From Bacillota bacterium (lineage in GTDB: Bacteria > Bacillota > Clostridia > Acetivibrionales > DTU013): a stretch of DNA of 34,234 nt. The translations under genes were made by a program, and so were the position numbers. Numbering within the stretch: the stretch's first letter is position 1; every line of letters begins with the position of its first letter. Below are positions 15,310 to 22,872 of this stretch, one piece after another. Below the pieces are notes generated by a model, which had not been told where the DNA came from, ran no database searches, and worked only from the letters and a program-made list of their open reading frames with translations. The stretch covers positions 1 through 34,234 of the forward strand of contig JAEYRF010000171.1 of NCBI GenBank assembly GCA_023409615.1, read 5' to 3'.

Positions 15310-16242
15310 TTAACGTTCGATACATTTGTCACCCGGTTTCCCGGTCGGTAACAATTCCCGGAGGAGCGTATTCATTTCGTCAAACTTTTTAGTTCGGATA
15401 TGTATACGTTTTCCAAGGCGAGAAGCGAGATTTAAAGCAAAATCCTTGCAGGCATCTTTATTATATAGCTGAACAGTGCTCAAATGCATTACTATAACTC
15501 CCTGTCTTCCGAGGATTTCTGATCTTATCGCGTCTTTTCCCTGTTCAAGCGGACTGCTATGAAAAGCAAAGCTTTCATATTCTACAGCCACCTTTGCCGG
15601 GCCATAATACAAATCCGCAAAGCAGCGTTTCTGTCCAAGGCGTTTGCCGGCTTCATCTTTAAGCTTAATTTCATTGTTGAAAACAGCTCCTTTAAGTCCG
15701 TACCCTCCAAGAATATACGGCAATGTCAGAATCATATATACTATTGATTCCATGACAGATGCAGAACCATTTTCCAAATACATCGCCGCACGCACAGCTT
15801 TGCGTTGTCCCCGGTGCCCCGAAGTTTTTGCGAGAAAATTCAATAATTTTTGCTTTGTAGTGATAGCCTCCGAAGGACTGCCCGGTGGATATGAGCAAAG
15901 CTGCAAGCCTAAAAGGATGAGTCTGTGTATGTCCAATTTGCTTGCAAGCTGTAGAAACAGTAATTCTGGCGACGAAATCATTTGACCGTTTCTTTTTTTC
16001 ACTGCGCCGACAGGTAGATGAAGTTTGCACAAATGAATTTTGCCCTTTTTGTGATTACCCGTACAACGCTCGGTAACTGTAATATCGACCATGTCTGATT
16101 CAACAATTTCGGTGCCGATCACAGCCTCAATATATGGAATATTCCAATGAATAGCAGATGAAAAATGACTTAAATACTCTTTCATATAAGAATTATACTG
16201 CGAGGTGTACCAAAATTCAATTAATTCGGAAATTATTTCCAT
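15310..16242 (-). CDS. DUF559-like (PD-(D/E)XK-fold) hypothetical protein, paralogue 1
   Basis: About 310 aa from ATG 16242. The middle has SSPELLFLQLASKLDIHRLILLG then LQLCSYP; next comes ENGSASVMESIVYMILTLPYILGGYG, then a DUF559-like C-terminal part with the pattern CFADLYY...VAVEYES, a conserved His, QGKDAIRSEIL and a terminal VIVMHLSTVQL strand. The D...E arrangement recalls PD-(D/E)XK nucleases such as Vsr/DUF559, but the usual ExK lysine is not clear, so activity is uncertain. Proteins of this shape are frequent, often multicopy, in Actinobacteria such as Eggerthella. A second copy lies at 33403-34234, with most residues conserved across the shared 245 aa. No strong SD precedes the start. 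Codons before Met at 16185 come from the MITE-like insertion at 16206-16343, so the native start may be ATG 16185. Confidence 0.7.
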   Translation of the reverse strand: MEIISELIEFWYTSQYNSYMKEYLSHFSSAIHWNIPYIEAVIGTEIVESDMVDITVTERCTGNHKKGKIHLCKLHLPVGAVKKRNGQMISSPELLFLQLASKLDIHRLILLGLQLCSYPPGSPSEAITTKQKLLNFLAKTSGHRGQRKAVRAAMYLENGSASVMESIVYMILTLPYILGGYGLKGAVFNNEIKLKDEAGKRLGQKRCFADLYYGPAKVAVEYESFAFHSSPLEQGKDAIRSEILGRQGVIVMHLSTVQLYNKDACKDFALNLASRLGKRIHIRTKKFDEMNTLLRELLPTGKPGDKCIER

Positions 16243-16343
16243 AAATATACATTTCGCTACCAAAACTGCTCAGATATCTTCGTTTTTTTCAGTTTTTTTG
16301 GTATATATTTACTGTTTCTTAGAATTACTTGAATTTTGGTACA
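16206..16343. mobile_element. 138-bp MITE-like element with 15-bp perfect TIRs and 7-bp target duplication
   Basis: TGTACCAAAATTCAA at 16206-16220 is exactly inverted at 16329-16343; allowing one mismatch the terminal repeats extend to 22 bp (next bases NTAATTC). The heptamer TGCGAGG flanks both ends directly (16199-16205 and 16344-16350), as a target-site duplication. The interior has no transposase but holds a second nested inverted repeat (TACCAAAACTG 16258-16268, CAGTTTTTTTGGTA 16290-16303). The element sits across the 5' end of the DUF559-like gene. Confidence 0.8.
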
Positions 16344-16385
16344 TGCGAGGTGCAGTATAACAGATTTCAAAGACGGCGCAGGTAT

Positions 16386-16817
16386 TCACCCCAAAAACTC
16401 CTTCAGGCGCTGTACATTGTTCTCCTCAAATCTGAGCAACCGTTCTATCAAGCTTTTGATGTCCTGTTCTGCATCCGAATATTTTTTAATATTCTTTACT
16501 GCGTTAATGACCCCCATATTGCTTCCAACTATCAGCATTTCAGCAATGTGCGAGGAAGTTCTATCCGTTAATGTCTGCATGTTTATCATCATATAAGTTC
16601 TAAGCTTCTCAAACGTACCTATACCCTTCTCATCAAATCCACTGCTATTGAGCATTTTCCTTGCTTCGCTATGGATCGCTTCATAGTCCTTTTGCTGCGA
16701 TTCAAGATGCTTTCTAAACTCATCGTCTTCGACAATCCCAATCAATTGCCTTATTGTATCTACACCCATCTGTGAGTTCTGATAAATAAAGTTAAGCATT
16801 TCAGCATTTCCATTCAT
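16386..16817 (-). CDS. Conserved clostridial helical protein of unknown function
   Basis: 143 aa from ATG 16817, which has GGAGGG seven bases upstream; the longer frame to 16943 reads through the lysA terminator and is not real. The protein is predicted almost all helical: NFIYQNSQMGVDTIRQLIGI, HLESQQKDYEAIHSEARKML, KLRTYMMINMQTLTDRTSSH, NMGVINAVKNIKKYSDAEQD and a final LLRFEENNVQRLKEFLG. This resembles small four-helix-bundle (ferritin-like / CotF-like) proteins seen in many Clostridia. No signal peptide, no metal ligands that can be named. It stands alone between terminators, so it is probably its own transcript. Function not recognised. Confidence 0.82.
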   Translation of the reverse strand: MNGNAEMLNFIYQNSQMGVDTIRQLIGIVEDDEFRKHLESQQKDYEAIHSEARKMLNSSGFDEKGIGTFEKLRTYMMINMQTLTDRTSSHIAEMLIVGSNMGVINAVKNIKKYSDAEQDIKSLIERLLRFEENNVQRLKEFLG

Positions 16818-16882
16818 GTTTGTACCCTCCATAATTTTTACTCTTCGTAATCTGACAGCCATAAAAGCATGCCAAATGGCTA

Positions 16883-16918
16883 TTAAAAAAGTATACCCGC
16901 AAAAATCTGCGGGTATAC
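16883..16918 (-). terminator. Terminator of the regulator-lysA operon
   Basis: Perfect 10-bp stem GTATACCCGC/GCGGGTATAC (16891-16918) with an 8-base loop, then TTTTTTAAT on the minus strand. Confidence 0.92.
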
Positions 16919-16969
16919 CAATAATGAAAAACATGATATTCATTTTTCACGCCAGGACAAGCCTCTATA

Positions 16970-18220
16970 TCACACCTCAAATCCTCGCATCAGGTCTTCT
17001 ATAGTGTCCCTCCTGCGTATCAGCCGCGGCGTTCCATCCATACAAATCATAACCTCTGCAGGTCTCACACGGTTGTTGTAATTAGACGCCATGGAATAGC
17101 CATACGCACCGGCGTCCATGATGCCGATCAAATCCCCCTCAGTTATTGCAGGCAGTTCCCTGTCTTTGGCCAATATATCTCCTGTCTCACATATATTGCC
17201 CACAACAGTTACAGAAGATACTTTGTCAGACTTGATGATTTCATCATTTCTGTAAAATTCCATATCGTGGTGTGAATCATATATCATCGGTCTTGCTAAC
17301 ACATTAAAACCAATGTCGGTTCCAACATAAGTCTTGCTTCCGTTTTGCTTGATACTGTGGACTGTTCCAAGAAGTACACTGCTCTCTGCCACCACATAAC
17401 GGCCCGGTTCCATTTTAATACGGATCTTCCTGCCCTTTTTCTTCATCCATGCATTAATTACCTCTGTGAGCATGCGGCCGGTCTCCTTCAGATCCAGTCT
17501 TTCCTGGCCATCCTGCTTATGGTATGGGATTCCGAAGCCACCACCCATATCAACAAATTCCAGTTCTTCAAACTGCTCTGCAATGCTAAGCAGATGCTTT
17601 ACGCTCTCCAGATAGGGGGTTGCCTCCATAAAGAGGGATCCGATATGCTGATTGATTCCGACCAGTTTCAGGTTAAACTCTCTCAGAATTGACTTAACCT
17701 CGTCAATAAGCTCCATATTGACTCCAAACTTAGTGTTCTTCCCCGCTGTGATAACCTTTTCATGATGTCCTGCGCCTACTCCGGGGTTAAAACGAACTGC
17801 GACTTTCCCTCCCGGATTGAGTCTGCCAAATTGGCGCAGTTGTGATAGTGAGTCACAGCTAACTAAAATATTCTTATCAATAGCGTATTTCATTTCATCT
17901 GCGGACACATTATTGGTCACAAATAGCAGTTCCTCGGGCTTGAAGCCTGCACTCAGCAGCAGATGTATCTCTCCCGGCGACATTGCGTCGGCATGAAGCC
18001 CTTCCTCTCTGACAATTTTCAGGATCTCCAGATTGGAGTTTGCCTTCGCTGAATAATTTGATCTGAAATCAGGGTTTGACACCAATGTAGCCATGTCCCG
18101 GCACCTTTGCCTCAGGATTGCTTCATTATATACATAAAGTGGGCTTCCGTATTCCTTAAGAAGCTCGGAAGGCTTACTGCTTCCAAAAAAGTGAGTCTGC
18201 TCGGTATAGTAGTTTTTCAT
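16970..18220 (-). CDS. lysA: Diaminopimelate decarboxylase
   Basis: 416 aa, normal length for the fold-III PLP decarboxylases. Lys59 in NYSAKAN is the PLP lysine. Further signatures are GINQHIGSLF (His before the glycine loop), VDMGGGFGIPYHKQ, EPGRYVVAES, VVGNICETGDILAKDRELP with the active-site Cys, and DAGAYGYSMASNYN. It converts meso-diaminopimelate to lysine in the cytoplasm, the last step of lysine synthesis, and drains the peptidoglycan precursor pool. ATG 18220 has GTAGGAGGA upstream. It lies 11 bp after the TrmB-like regulator, in one transcript. No lysine riboswitch is seen; control is probably by the regulator at the upstream palindrome. Confidence 0.95.
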   Translation of the reverse strand: MKNYYTEQTHFFGSSKPSELLKEYGSPLYVYNEAILRQRCRDMATLVSNPDFRSNYSAKANSNLEILKIVREEGLHADAMSPGEIHLLLSAGFKPEELLFVTNNVSADEMKYAIDKNILVSCDSLSQLRQFGRLNPGGKVAVRFNPGVGAGHHEKVITAGKNTKFGVNMELIDEVKSILREFNLKLVGINQHIGSLFMEATPYLESVKHLLSIAEQFEELEFVDMGGGFGIPYHKQDGQERLDLKETGRMLTEVINAWMKKKGRKIRIKMEPGRYVVAESSVLLGTVHSIKQNGSKTYVGTDIGFNVLARPMIYDSHHDMEFYRNDEIIKSDKVSSVTVVGNICETGDILAKDRELPAITEGDLIGIMDAGAYGYSMASNYNNRVRPAEVMICMDGTPRLIRRRDTIEDLMRGFEV

Positions 18221-18231
18221 ATTAATTCCTC

Positions 18232-18921
18232 CTACCGTTTGATATCAATTAATGTAATTTCATTCTTCAAAGAATCTCTAATCAGATCTATCAGGTTTCT
18301 ATTCCGGGAGTAAAGCGCAGTAGATTCACCCACCGTCTTTATTTCACCTGTAAGTACATGCGCCGTATCTGCAATCAGTCTGATCTGCCCCGGCTGCTTT
18401 TCATTCAGGTATATCGTGGCTCCTTTCATTGCAAAATCCTTTGAGGTGATGATCACAACCTTCAGCTTCCTGTCACAGGCCGCGGTCAATTCCTTGCGCA
18501 CATATTCAAGCTCTACCGCAGAGGTGGAAATGTATATTCTTTCTTTGGCTTGATCAATGATGTGGCCCATTTTACTGATGATATTCTCTTTACCGTTAAT
18601 GGTGTAATACGGCTCTGATGATTCCTCACTTGCAGGGCTGTTTTTCTCTATGAAGTCGAAGACTTCCTCCTGCCGTTTGCGCAAATAGGATATTAACTCA
18701 GACACCGGCACGGCTGAATACCTGCAGATATCTCCGTCGATGCGGAAGGCCCCGCCCTTGTCCGCAAGACCGGCAAGTGCAAGATAGGCATTGGATCGTG
18801 AAATGCCTGTAAGCTTAGACGCTTCATATCCGGTAACTGCGCCTTCCTTACAGAGAGTAATGTACAACAACGCCTCCTGCCTTGTAAAACCCGCTTTAAC
18901 CAGACAGTCTAAAATATCCAT
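18232..18921 (-). CDS. TrmB-family transcriptional regulator
   Basis: 229 aa. An N-terminal winged-helix TrmB domain (about 1-75: DCLVKAGFTRQEALLYITLC, then YEASKLTGISRSNAYLALAG) is followed by a coiled linker (about 80-100) and a PLD-like TrmB C-terminal effector domain (about 110-225: ERIYISTSAVELEYVRKEL, KVVIITSKD, ALYSRNRNLIDLIRDSL). The archaeal prototypes sense sugars; clostridial members are mostly uncharacterised. It is the first gene of the operon with lysA. A 24-bp palindromic region lies over its -10 box, so autoregulation with lysA as co-target is likely. Effector unknown. Confidence 0.88.
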   Translation of the reverse strand: MDILDCLVKAGFTRQEALLYITLCKEGAVTGYEASKLTGISRSNAYLALAGLADKGGAFRIDGDICRYSAVPVSELISYLRKRQEEVFDFIEKNSPASEESSEPYYTINGKENIISKMGHIIDQAKERIYISTSAVELEYVRKELTAACDRKLKVVIITSKDFAMKGATIYLNEKQPGQIRLIADTAHVLTGEIKTVGESTALYSRNRNLIDLIRDSLKNEITLIDIKR

Positions 18922-18939
18922 AAAAATAGCCTTTCAACG

Positions 18940-18988
18940 TAGTGGTATTAATTAGTACCACTATATAGCAGACAAATTTTTTTGTCAA
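18940..18988 (-). promoter_or_regulatory. Promoter and palindromic operator of the TrmB-lysA operon
   Basis: TTGACA (18983-18988), exactly 17 bp, TATAGT (18960-18965) on the minus strand. Immediately downstream and overlapping the -10 is TAGTGGTA-N8-TACCACTA (18940-18963), a perfect 8-bp inverted repeat with a TAATTA centre. A bound dimer would block the polymerase. The -35 box overlaps the stop codon of the upstream small membrane gene. Confidence 0.85.
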
Positions 18989-19269
18989 TTACTTTTTTGA
19001 ATTTCTTTTGTTCCACTGTCCTTGCCATCGGGCGTTTCAGCGTTGGCGGTCGTTTTAGCTTTGGCAGGCGTTTTCCCGTTGGCGGGCGTTTTACTGCCGG
19101 CAGACGGTACATTTGCGGATTCATTTACAGACGCAGCAACAGCCGGTTTATTCAATAACCGTGAGTCCTGTATAAAGTTCATTACGCACACTGTGATCAC
19201 AGCCATTAGAAGTATAGTGCCAAATGTATAAAAAAGTCTGCCCGCGGCAGGTCTTCTGTTCTCGCTCAT
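18985..19269 (-). CDS. Small single-pass membrane protein with Ala/Lys/Thr-rich tail
   Basis: 94 aa from ATG 19269, which has GGGGAAG six bases upstream (an ATG at 19299 would add ten residues but has a poorer SD). A basic N-terminus (MSENRRPAAGR) and one membrane helix (LFYTFGTILLMAVITVCVM) are followed by a low-complexity outward tail with repeated KTPANGKTPAKAKTTANAET. Topology with the tail outside is predicted by the positive-inside rule. In many Clostridia a LytR-type or small membrane gene follows yqeK, so the position is reasonable, but the protein is not recognised. The tail's repeats suggest a spacer or wall-spanning region. Confidence 0.65.
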   Translation of the reverse strand: MSENRRPAAGRLFYTFGTILLMAVITVCVMNFIQDSRLLNKPAVAASVNESANVPSAGSKTPANGKTPAKAKTTANAETPDGKDSGTKEIQKSN

Positions 19270-19351
19270 GTATGCTTCCCCATTTCCGTTTTCATTCATA
19301 TTTCCGGTCAGAATGAATCTCCCGAGTCAGCCATTACCTGTCACGCGCCGC

Positions 19352-19921
19352 CTATCTCAGCATTTCCAGCGCCCAATTTCTTGTCGCGACAGTTTGTGGA
19401 TGCAGCAGCTCGCCCTTCTCCAGAATATGCATAATAGTATTGTCAATCCCGGTTACAATGGCATTTTCAAGGCTTTTCTGCGCAGCGTCCCGTATTTGCT
19501 CTACACCGGGATAGTCTCGCGTCGCTTCTATATAATCAGCGACGAAAAGAATGCTGCTAAGTTTGTCCATAGCTGCCCTCCCCATGGTGTGATCGGCAAT
19601 AGCTGTCAATATAAGCGGATCTTCTATTCCAAACAGCTCTGCTGCCAGAAAGGAACCAACCAGGCCATGCAGCAGGGTCGGCTGTCTTTTCATTATGTCA
19701 TCGACAATTATGCCATACTTGTCACACAGACCGAATATTTCATCTGTTTTCATATTCTTGGCACAATCGTGAACAAGCCCGGCAAGCGCAGCTTTCTCAA
19801 CGTCTCCCCCATACTTTTCGGCTAATTTTACAGATGCCTCCATGACCTTCAGAGAATGTTGAAATCTCCTCGGGGAAAGCATCTGTTGTAATCTTTCAGT
19901 TATTTCATTCAATGTCATCAT
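19352..19921 (-). CDS. yqeK: YqeK-type HD-domain phosphohydrolase (symmetrical Ap4A hydrolase)
   Basis: 189 aa from ATG 19921 with AGGACAGG upstream. HD-domain signatures: RRFQHSLKVMEASVKLAEKY (first His), GLVHDCAKNM (HD pair), LLHGLVGSFLAAELFGI and AIADHTMGRAAMDKLSSILF, then VADYIEATRDYPGV. These match YqeK, which cleaves diadenosine tetraphosphate to two ADP and is found beside nadD across Firmicutes. Here nadD is directly upstream, separated by an unusual 60-bp tandem repeat. The usual next genes (lytR, rsfS) are absent. Confidence 0.92.
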   Translation of the reverse strand: MMTLNEITERLQQMLSPRRFQHSLKVMEASVKLAEKYGGDVEKAALAGLVHDCAKNMKTDEIFGLCDKYGIIVDDIMKRQPTLLHGLVGSFLAAELFGIEDPLILTAIADHTMGRAAMDKLSSILFVADYIEATRDYPGVEQIRDAAQKSLENAIVTGIDNTIMHILEKGELLHPQTVATRNWALEMLR

Positions 19922-19947
19922 ATTGCCTGTCCTGAACTCCAATCACA

Positions 19948-20090
19948 GCCCGCATTGGCGCTTTCTGTATCTACTTCACGTAGAATCTGCTTACTGTATG
20001 GTCTATTGCCCGCAATGGCGCCTTCTGTATCTACTTCACACAGAATCTGCTTACTGTATGGTCTACTGCCCGCATTGGCGCTTTCTGTAT
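19948..20090. repeat. 60-bp tandem repeat between nadD and yqeK
   Basis: Two full units (19948-20007, 20008-20067) and a third partial (20068-20090), about 90% identical, each starting GCCCGCAWTGGCG. The unit is 20 codons long. The minus frame is open through all copies up to a stop that overlaps the yqeK start, but has no ATG, GTG or TTG, so it is treated as non-coding. Confidence 0.85.
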
Positions 20091-20129
20091 AGGTCGACTG
20101 CTGTATGGCCTGCTTTATGCCACCTATAA

Positions 20130-20795
20130 TTATTTCCCATATAAGCCGTGGGTCTTGATATACTCCTCAACCCTATCCGGCACCAGGTATTTTATAGATT
20201 CACGCCTTTGCTGGCGTTCCCTTATATCTGTAGATGAAATATCGATCTGACGGGATTGCACCTGCTGTATCCTCGCGCCTTCATCTCTACTGACCTGCTC
20301 AATTGCACTCTCAAATGCGGAATTACCATAACCCGGCCGCAAAACAGCAATAAATTCACACATTTGAAAGACCTTTTTGTATTCCCTCCATGTTATTAAT
20401 TCCTTAACAACGTCGGCTCCAATAATGAAATAAAAGACTGTCCCCTCGCTATATATTAATTTCAACTCCTGAAGGGTGTTAATCGTATAGGTTAAACCAT
20501 TTCGGTCCACCTCAATGCGCGACGCTTCAAAGAAGCAGTTGTATTCAACCGCAAGACGCACCATCTCATACCGGTGCTCTGCGCCAATAACCTCGGAATC
20601 CGGTTTGTGCGGCGGCTGACCCGATGGTATAAACAACACTTTGTCAAGACCGCACTGTTCCCTCACATCCTCTGCAACAATAAGGTGCCCGTTGTGTATG
20701 GGATTGAAGGTTCCGCCCATGATACCAATTTTTCTGATTTGCTGTTGTCCGGCTCCAACATCTTTATTCTGTTGCCCGGCTCCTCTATCTTTCAT
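20130..20795 (-). CDS. nadD: Nicotinate-nucleotide adenylyltransferase
   Basis: 221 aa. The nucleotidyltransferase core starts at about residue 22: KIGIMGGTFNPIHNGHL carries the HxGH-type motif, IPSGQPPHK binds nucleotide, and the C-terminal ISSTDIR motif is intact. It adenylates nicotinate mononucleotide to deamido-NAD in NAD synthesis. The first 20 residues (MKDRGAGQQNKDVGAGQQQ) are an extra, repeat-like extension (GAGQQ twice) not usual in NadD; ATG 20795 nevertheless has GAAGG at good spacing. It follows purD by 75 bp and precedes yqeK, so NAD synthesis is linked to the purine cluster. Confidence 0.94.
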   Translation of the reverse strand: MKDRGAGQQNKDVGAGQQQIRKIGIMGGTFNPIHNGHLIVAEDVREQCGLDKVLFIPSGQPPHKPDSEVIGAEHRYEMVRLAVEYNCFFEASRIEVDRNGLTYTINTLQELKLIYSEGTVFYFIIGADVVKELITWREYKKVFQMCEFIAVLRPGYGNSAFESAIEQVSRDEGARIQQVQSRQIDISSTDIRERQQRRESIKYLVPDRVEEYIKTHGLYGK

Positions 20796-20870
20796 TATCT
20801 TACCTTCGCGTTCTTGTTTAATCTTGATAGTGTCTTGAGCCGTTTTACATAAGCTGCCTTACACTATCCT

Positions 20871-22133
20871 CTATTTCTTGACCCCTATATCTCTACGATA
20901 ATGCATCCCTTCGAAGCTGATCTTACCAACTGCAGCGTAGGCCTTTTCACGTGCACTGTCCATTGTCTCTGCCACAGCCGTTACACCAAGAACCCTGCCG
21001 CCTGCAGTATAATACTTGCCGTCTTCCAGTTTCGTGCCGGCGTGGAACACTACTACCGCTGGATCCTGCTCTGCTTCCGCAAGCCCTGAGATTTCAATGC
21101 CGGTAGTATATTTACCCGGGTATCCTCCTGAAGCCAGTATAACACAAACGGCAGCATTGTCTTCCCACTCAATTTTAACAGAATCAAGCCGCTCGTCAAT
21201 AATAGCGTCAAAAATTTCTACAAGATCAGTTTTTAAACGTGTCAGTACCACCTGCGTCTCAGGATCACCAAATCTGGCGTTGTACTCGAGCACCTTCGGG
21301 CCATCATCTGTCAGAATAAGACCAAAGTAAATCACGCCCTTGAACTTGCGCCCTTCTGCGTTCATTGCCTTAATTGTAGGGATATATATATTATCAATGC
21401 AATATGAATGCAGTTCTTCCGTATACAGCCTGCTTGGTGAAAATGTCCCCATACCGCCGGTATTGAGCCCCATATCGTTATCAAGTGCACGCTTGTGATC
21501 CTGAGAACTGACCATTGGCACCACAGTTTTCCCATCTGTAAATGCCAGAATAGAGACCTCCGGGCCAACTAAAAATTCCTCTATGACAATCCTGTCGCCT
21601 GCAGTGCCAAACACCTTGTCCGACATCATATCCCTTACAGCCCTGACAGCCTCATCATAGTTCTGCGCAATAACGACTCCCTTGCCCAATGCTAATCCGT
21701 CAGCCTTGACCACAATGGGGAAACGTGCGTCTGCAAGATATGCGATAGCAGCGTCCTGCTCCTCGAACACTTCATAGGCTGCTGTTGGCAGACCATATTT
21801 TTTCATAAGCTCCTTCGAGAACGATTTGCTGCTTTCAATGATTGCTGCATTTTTTGTTGGGCCGAATGCCCTAACTCCCGCTTTTTCAAGAGCATCCACC
21901 ATCCCTGCCGCCAGCGGGTCATCAGGAGCAACCATTACAAGGTCGATCTCTTCGCTTTTTGCAAATGCAGTCATTGCTTCTATATCCATCGCCTTAATCG
22001 GGATACATTGTGCCAATGCAGCAATGCCGCCGTTTCCGGGCGCACAGTATAACTTATCTACCAGCGGACTTTGGGCAATTTTCCATGCCAACGCATGTTC
22101 ACGTCCGCCACTTCCAACGATCAATACCTTCAT
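20871..22133 (-). CDS. purD: Phosphoribosylamine-glycine ligase
   Basis: About 420 aa, standard length. It opens with MKVLIVGSGGREHALAWKI (N-domain), continues with the ATP-grasp domain (VVKADGLALGKGVVI, VIEEFLVGPEVSI, HKRALDNDMGLNTGGMGTFS) and the metal-binding EYNARFGDPETQ. It joins glycine to phosphoribosylamine with ATP, step two of purine synthesis. The conserved start is ATG 22133. Its SD is not obvious, while AGGAG sits nine bases before a GTG at 22142, so the true start may be three codons earlier; ATG 22151 is too close to that SD. Last pur gene of this cluster; purH, usually just before it, is missing here. Confidence 0.96.
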   Translation of the reverse strand: MKVLIVGSGGREHALAWKIAQSPLVDKLYCAPGNGGIAALAQCIPIKAMDIEAMTAFAKSEEIDLVMVAPDDPLAAGMVDALEKAGVRAFGPTKNAAIIESSKSFSKELMKKYGLPTAAYEVFEEQDAAIAYLADARFPIVVKADGLALGKGVVIAQNYDEAVRAVRDMMSDKVFGTAGDRIVIEEFLVGPEVSILAFTDGKTVVPMVSSQDHKRALDNDMGLNTGGMGTFSPSRLYTEELHSYCIDNIYIPTIKAMNAEGRKFKGVIYFGLILTDDGPKVLEYNARFGDPETQVVLTRLKTDLVEIFDAIIDERLDSVKIEWEDNAAVCVILASGGYPGKYTTGIEISGLAEAEQDPAVVVFHAGTKLEDGKYYTAGGRVLGVTAVAETMDSAREKAYAAVGKISFEGMHYRRDIGVKK

Positions 22134-22208
22134 ATTATTCACACTGTCCATCTCCTATCATCGGTTAACCTCATGTGATGTGATTCTGTAACTATCCATC
22201 CATTATAT

Positions 22209-22241
22209 GATAACCACAGACCCGTGTCCCCTGTGATTACC
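22209..22241 (-). other. RNA hairpin at the purN-purD junction
   Basis: An 11-bp stem between 22231-22241 and 22209-22219 that pairs completely only as minus-strand RNA, using two G-U pairs. It overlaps the purN stop and lacks a T-tract, so it may be an mRNA stability or processing hairpin. Confidence 0.5.
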
Positions 22242-22872
22242 ACCTTGTCTCCTTGATGACGACCTTCCTGCCCTCCAGCGCCAATCTGCCTTCCGAATAC
22301 AGTCTGATAGCCTGTGGCAGCAATTCCCATTCAGCCTGCTGCATTACCCGCAGCTGCAATGACTCCGGAGTATCATCATCCAGAACTTCTACAGCTTTTT
22401 GCAGGATAATCGGTCCCGAATCGTATTCGAAATCGACAAAATGAACTGTCGCGCCTGTCACCTTCGCACCGTACTCTAACACTTTCTGATGCGGAATAAT
22501 TCCATAGTAACCTTTGCCGCAAAACGACGGGATGAGAGAAGGATGAATATTAATGATCCTGTTCCTGTATGATGTAACGAAGCCTTCCGGAAGCATTGAC
22601 AAAAACCCTGCCAATACAACAAGATCCACATTAAACTGTTTAAAATGTACCGTCAACGCCTGCTCATATTCCTCAGGCAAAGCAAAAGCCCTTCTTGAAA
22701 TGCACTCTGTCGGGATTCCGTTGTTCGCGGCACGTTCCAATGCATAAACACCGGGCTTGCTTGAGACAACTGTGACTATCTCACAATTTGCCAGCTCCCC
22801 GCTGCGTATTTTATCAATAATCGCCTGAAGATTCGTTCCTCCGCCTGACACCAGTATTCCAAGCCTTAACAT
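22237..22872 (-). CDS. purN: Phosphoribosylglycinamide formyltransferase (folate-dependent)
   Basis: 211 aa. MLRLGILVSGGGTNLQAI is the N-terminal GART signature; the formyl-transfer residues Asn-His-Asp appear in NIHPSLIPSF (Asn, His) and in GATVHFVDFEYDSGPIILQ (Asp). It transfers a formyl group from 10-formyl-THF to GAR. Its ATG overlaps the last 7 bases of purM, so the two are translationally coupled. Confidence 0.96.
   Translation of the reverse strand: MLRLGILVSGGGTNLQAIIDKIRSGELANCEIVTVVSSKPGVYALERAANNGIPTECISRRAFALPEEYEQALTVHFKQFNVDLVVLAGFLSMLPEGFVTSYRNRIINIHPSLIPSFCGKGYYGIIPHQKVLEYGAKVTGATVHFVDFEYDSGPIILQKAVEVLDDDTPESLQLRVMQQAEWELLPQAIRLYSEGRLALEGRKVVIKETRW

Noticed and set aside
16818..16943. 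N-terminal hydrophobic extension of the 143-aa helical protein
   Set aside because: It would be encoded by the lysA terminator region. A strong SD precedes the internal ATG at 16817.
19923..20129. Plus-strand 68-aa ORF with 20-residue repeats
   Set aside because: Product of the 60-bp intergenic repeat. No RBS, and it runs antisense to the nadD-yqeK transcript.
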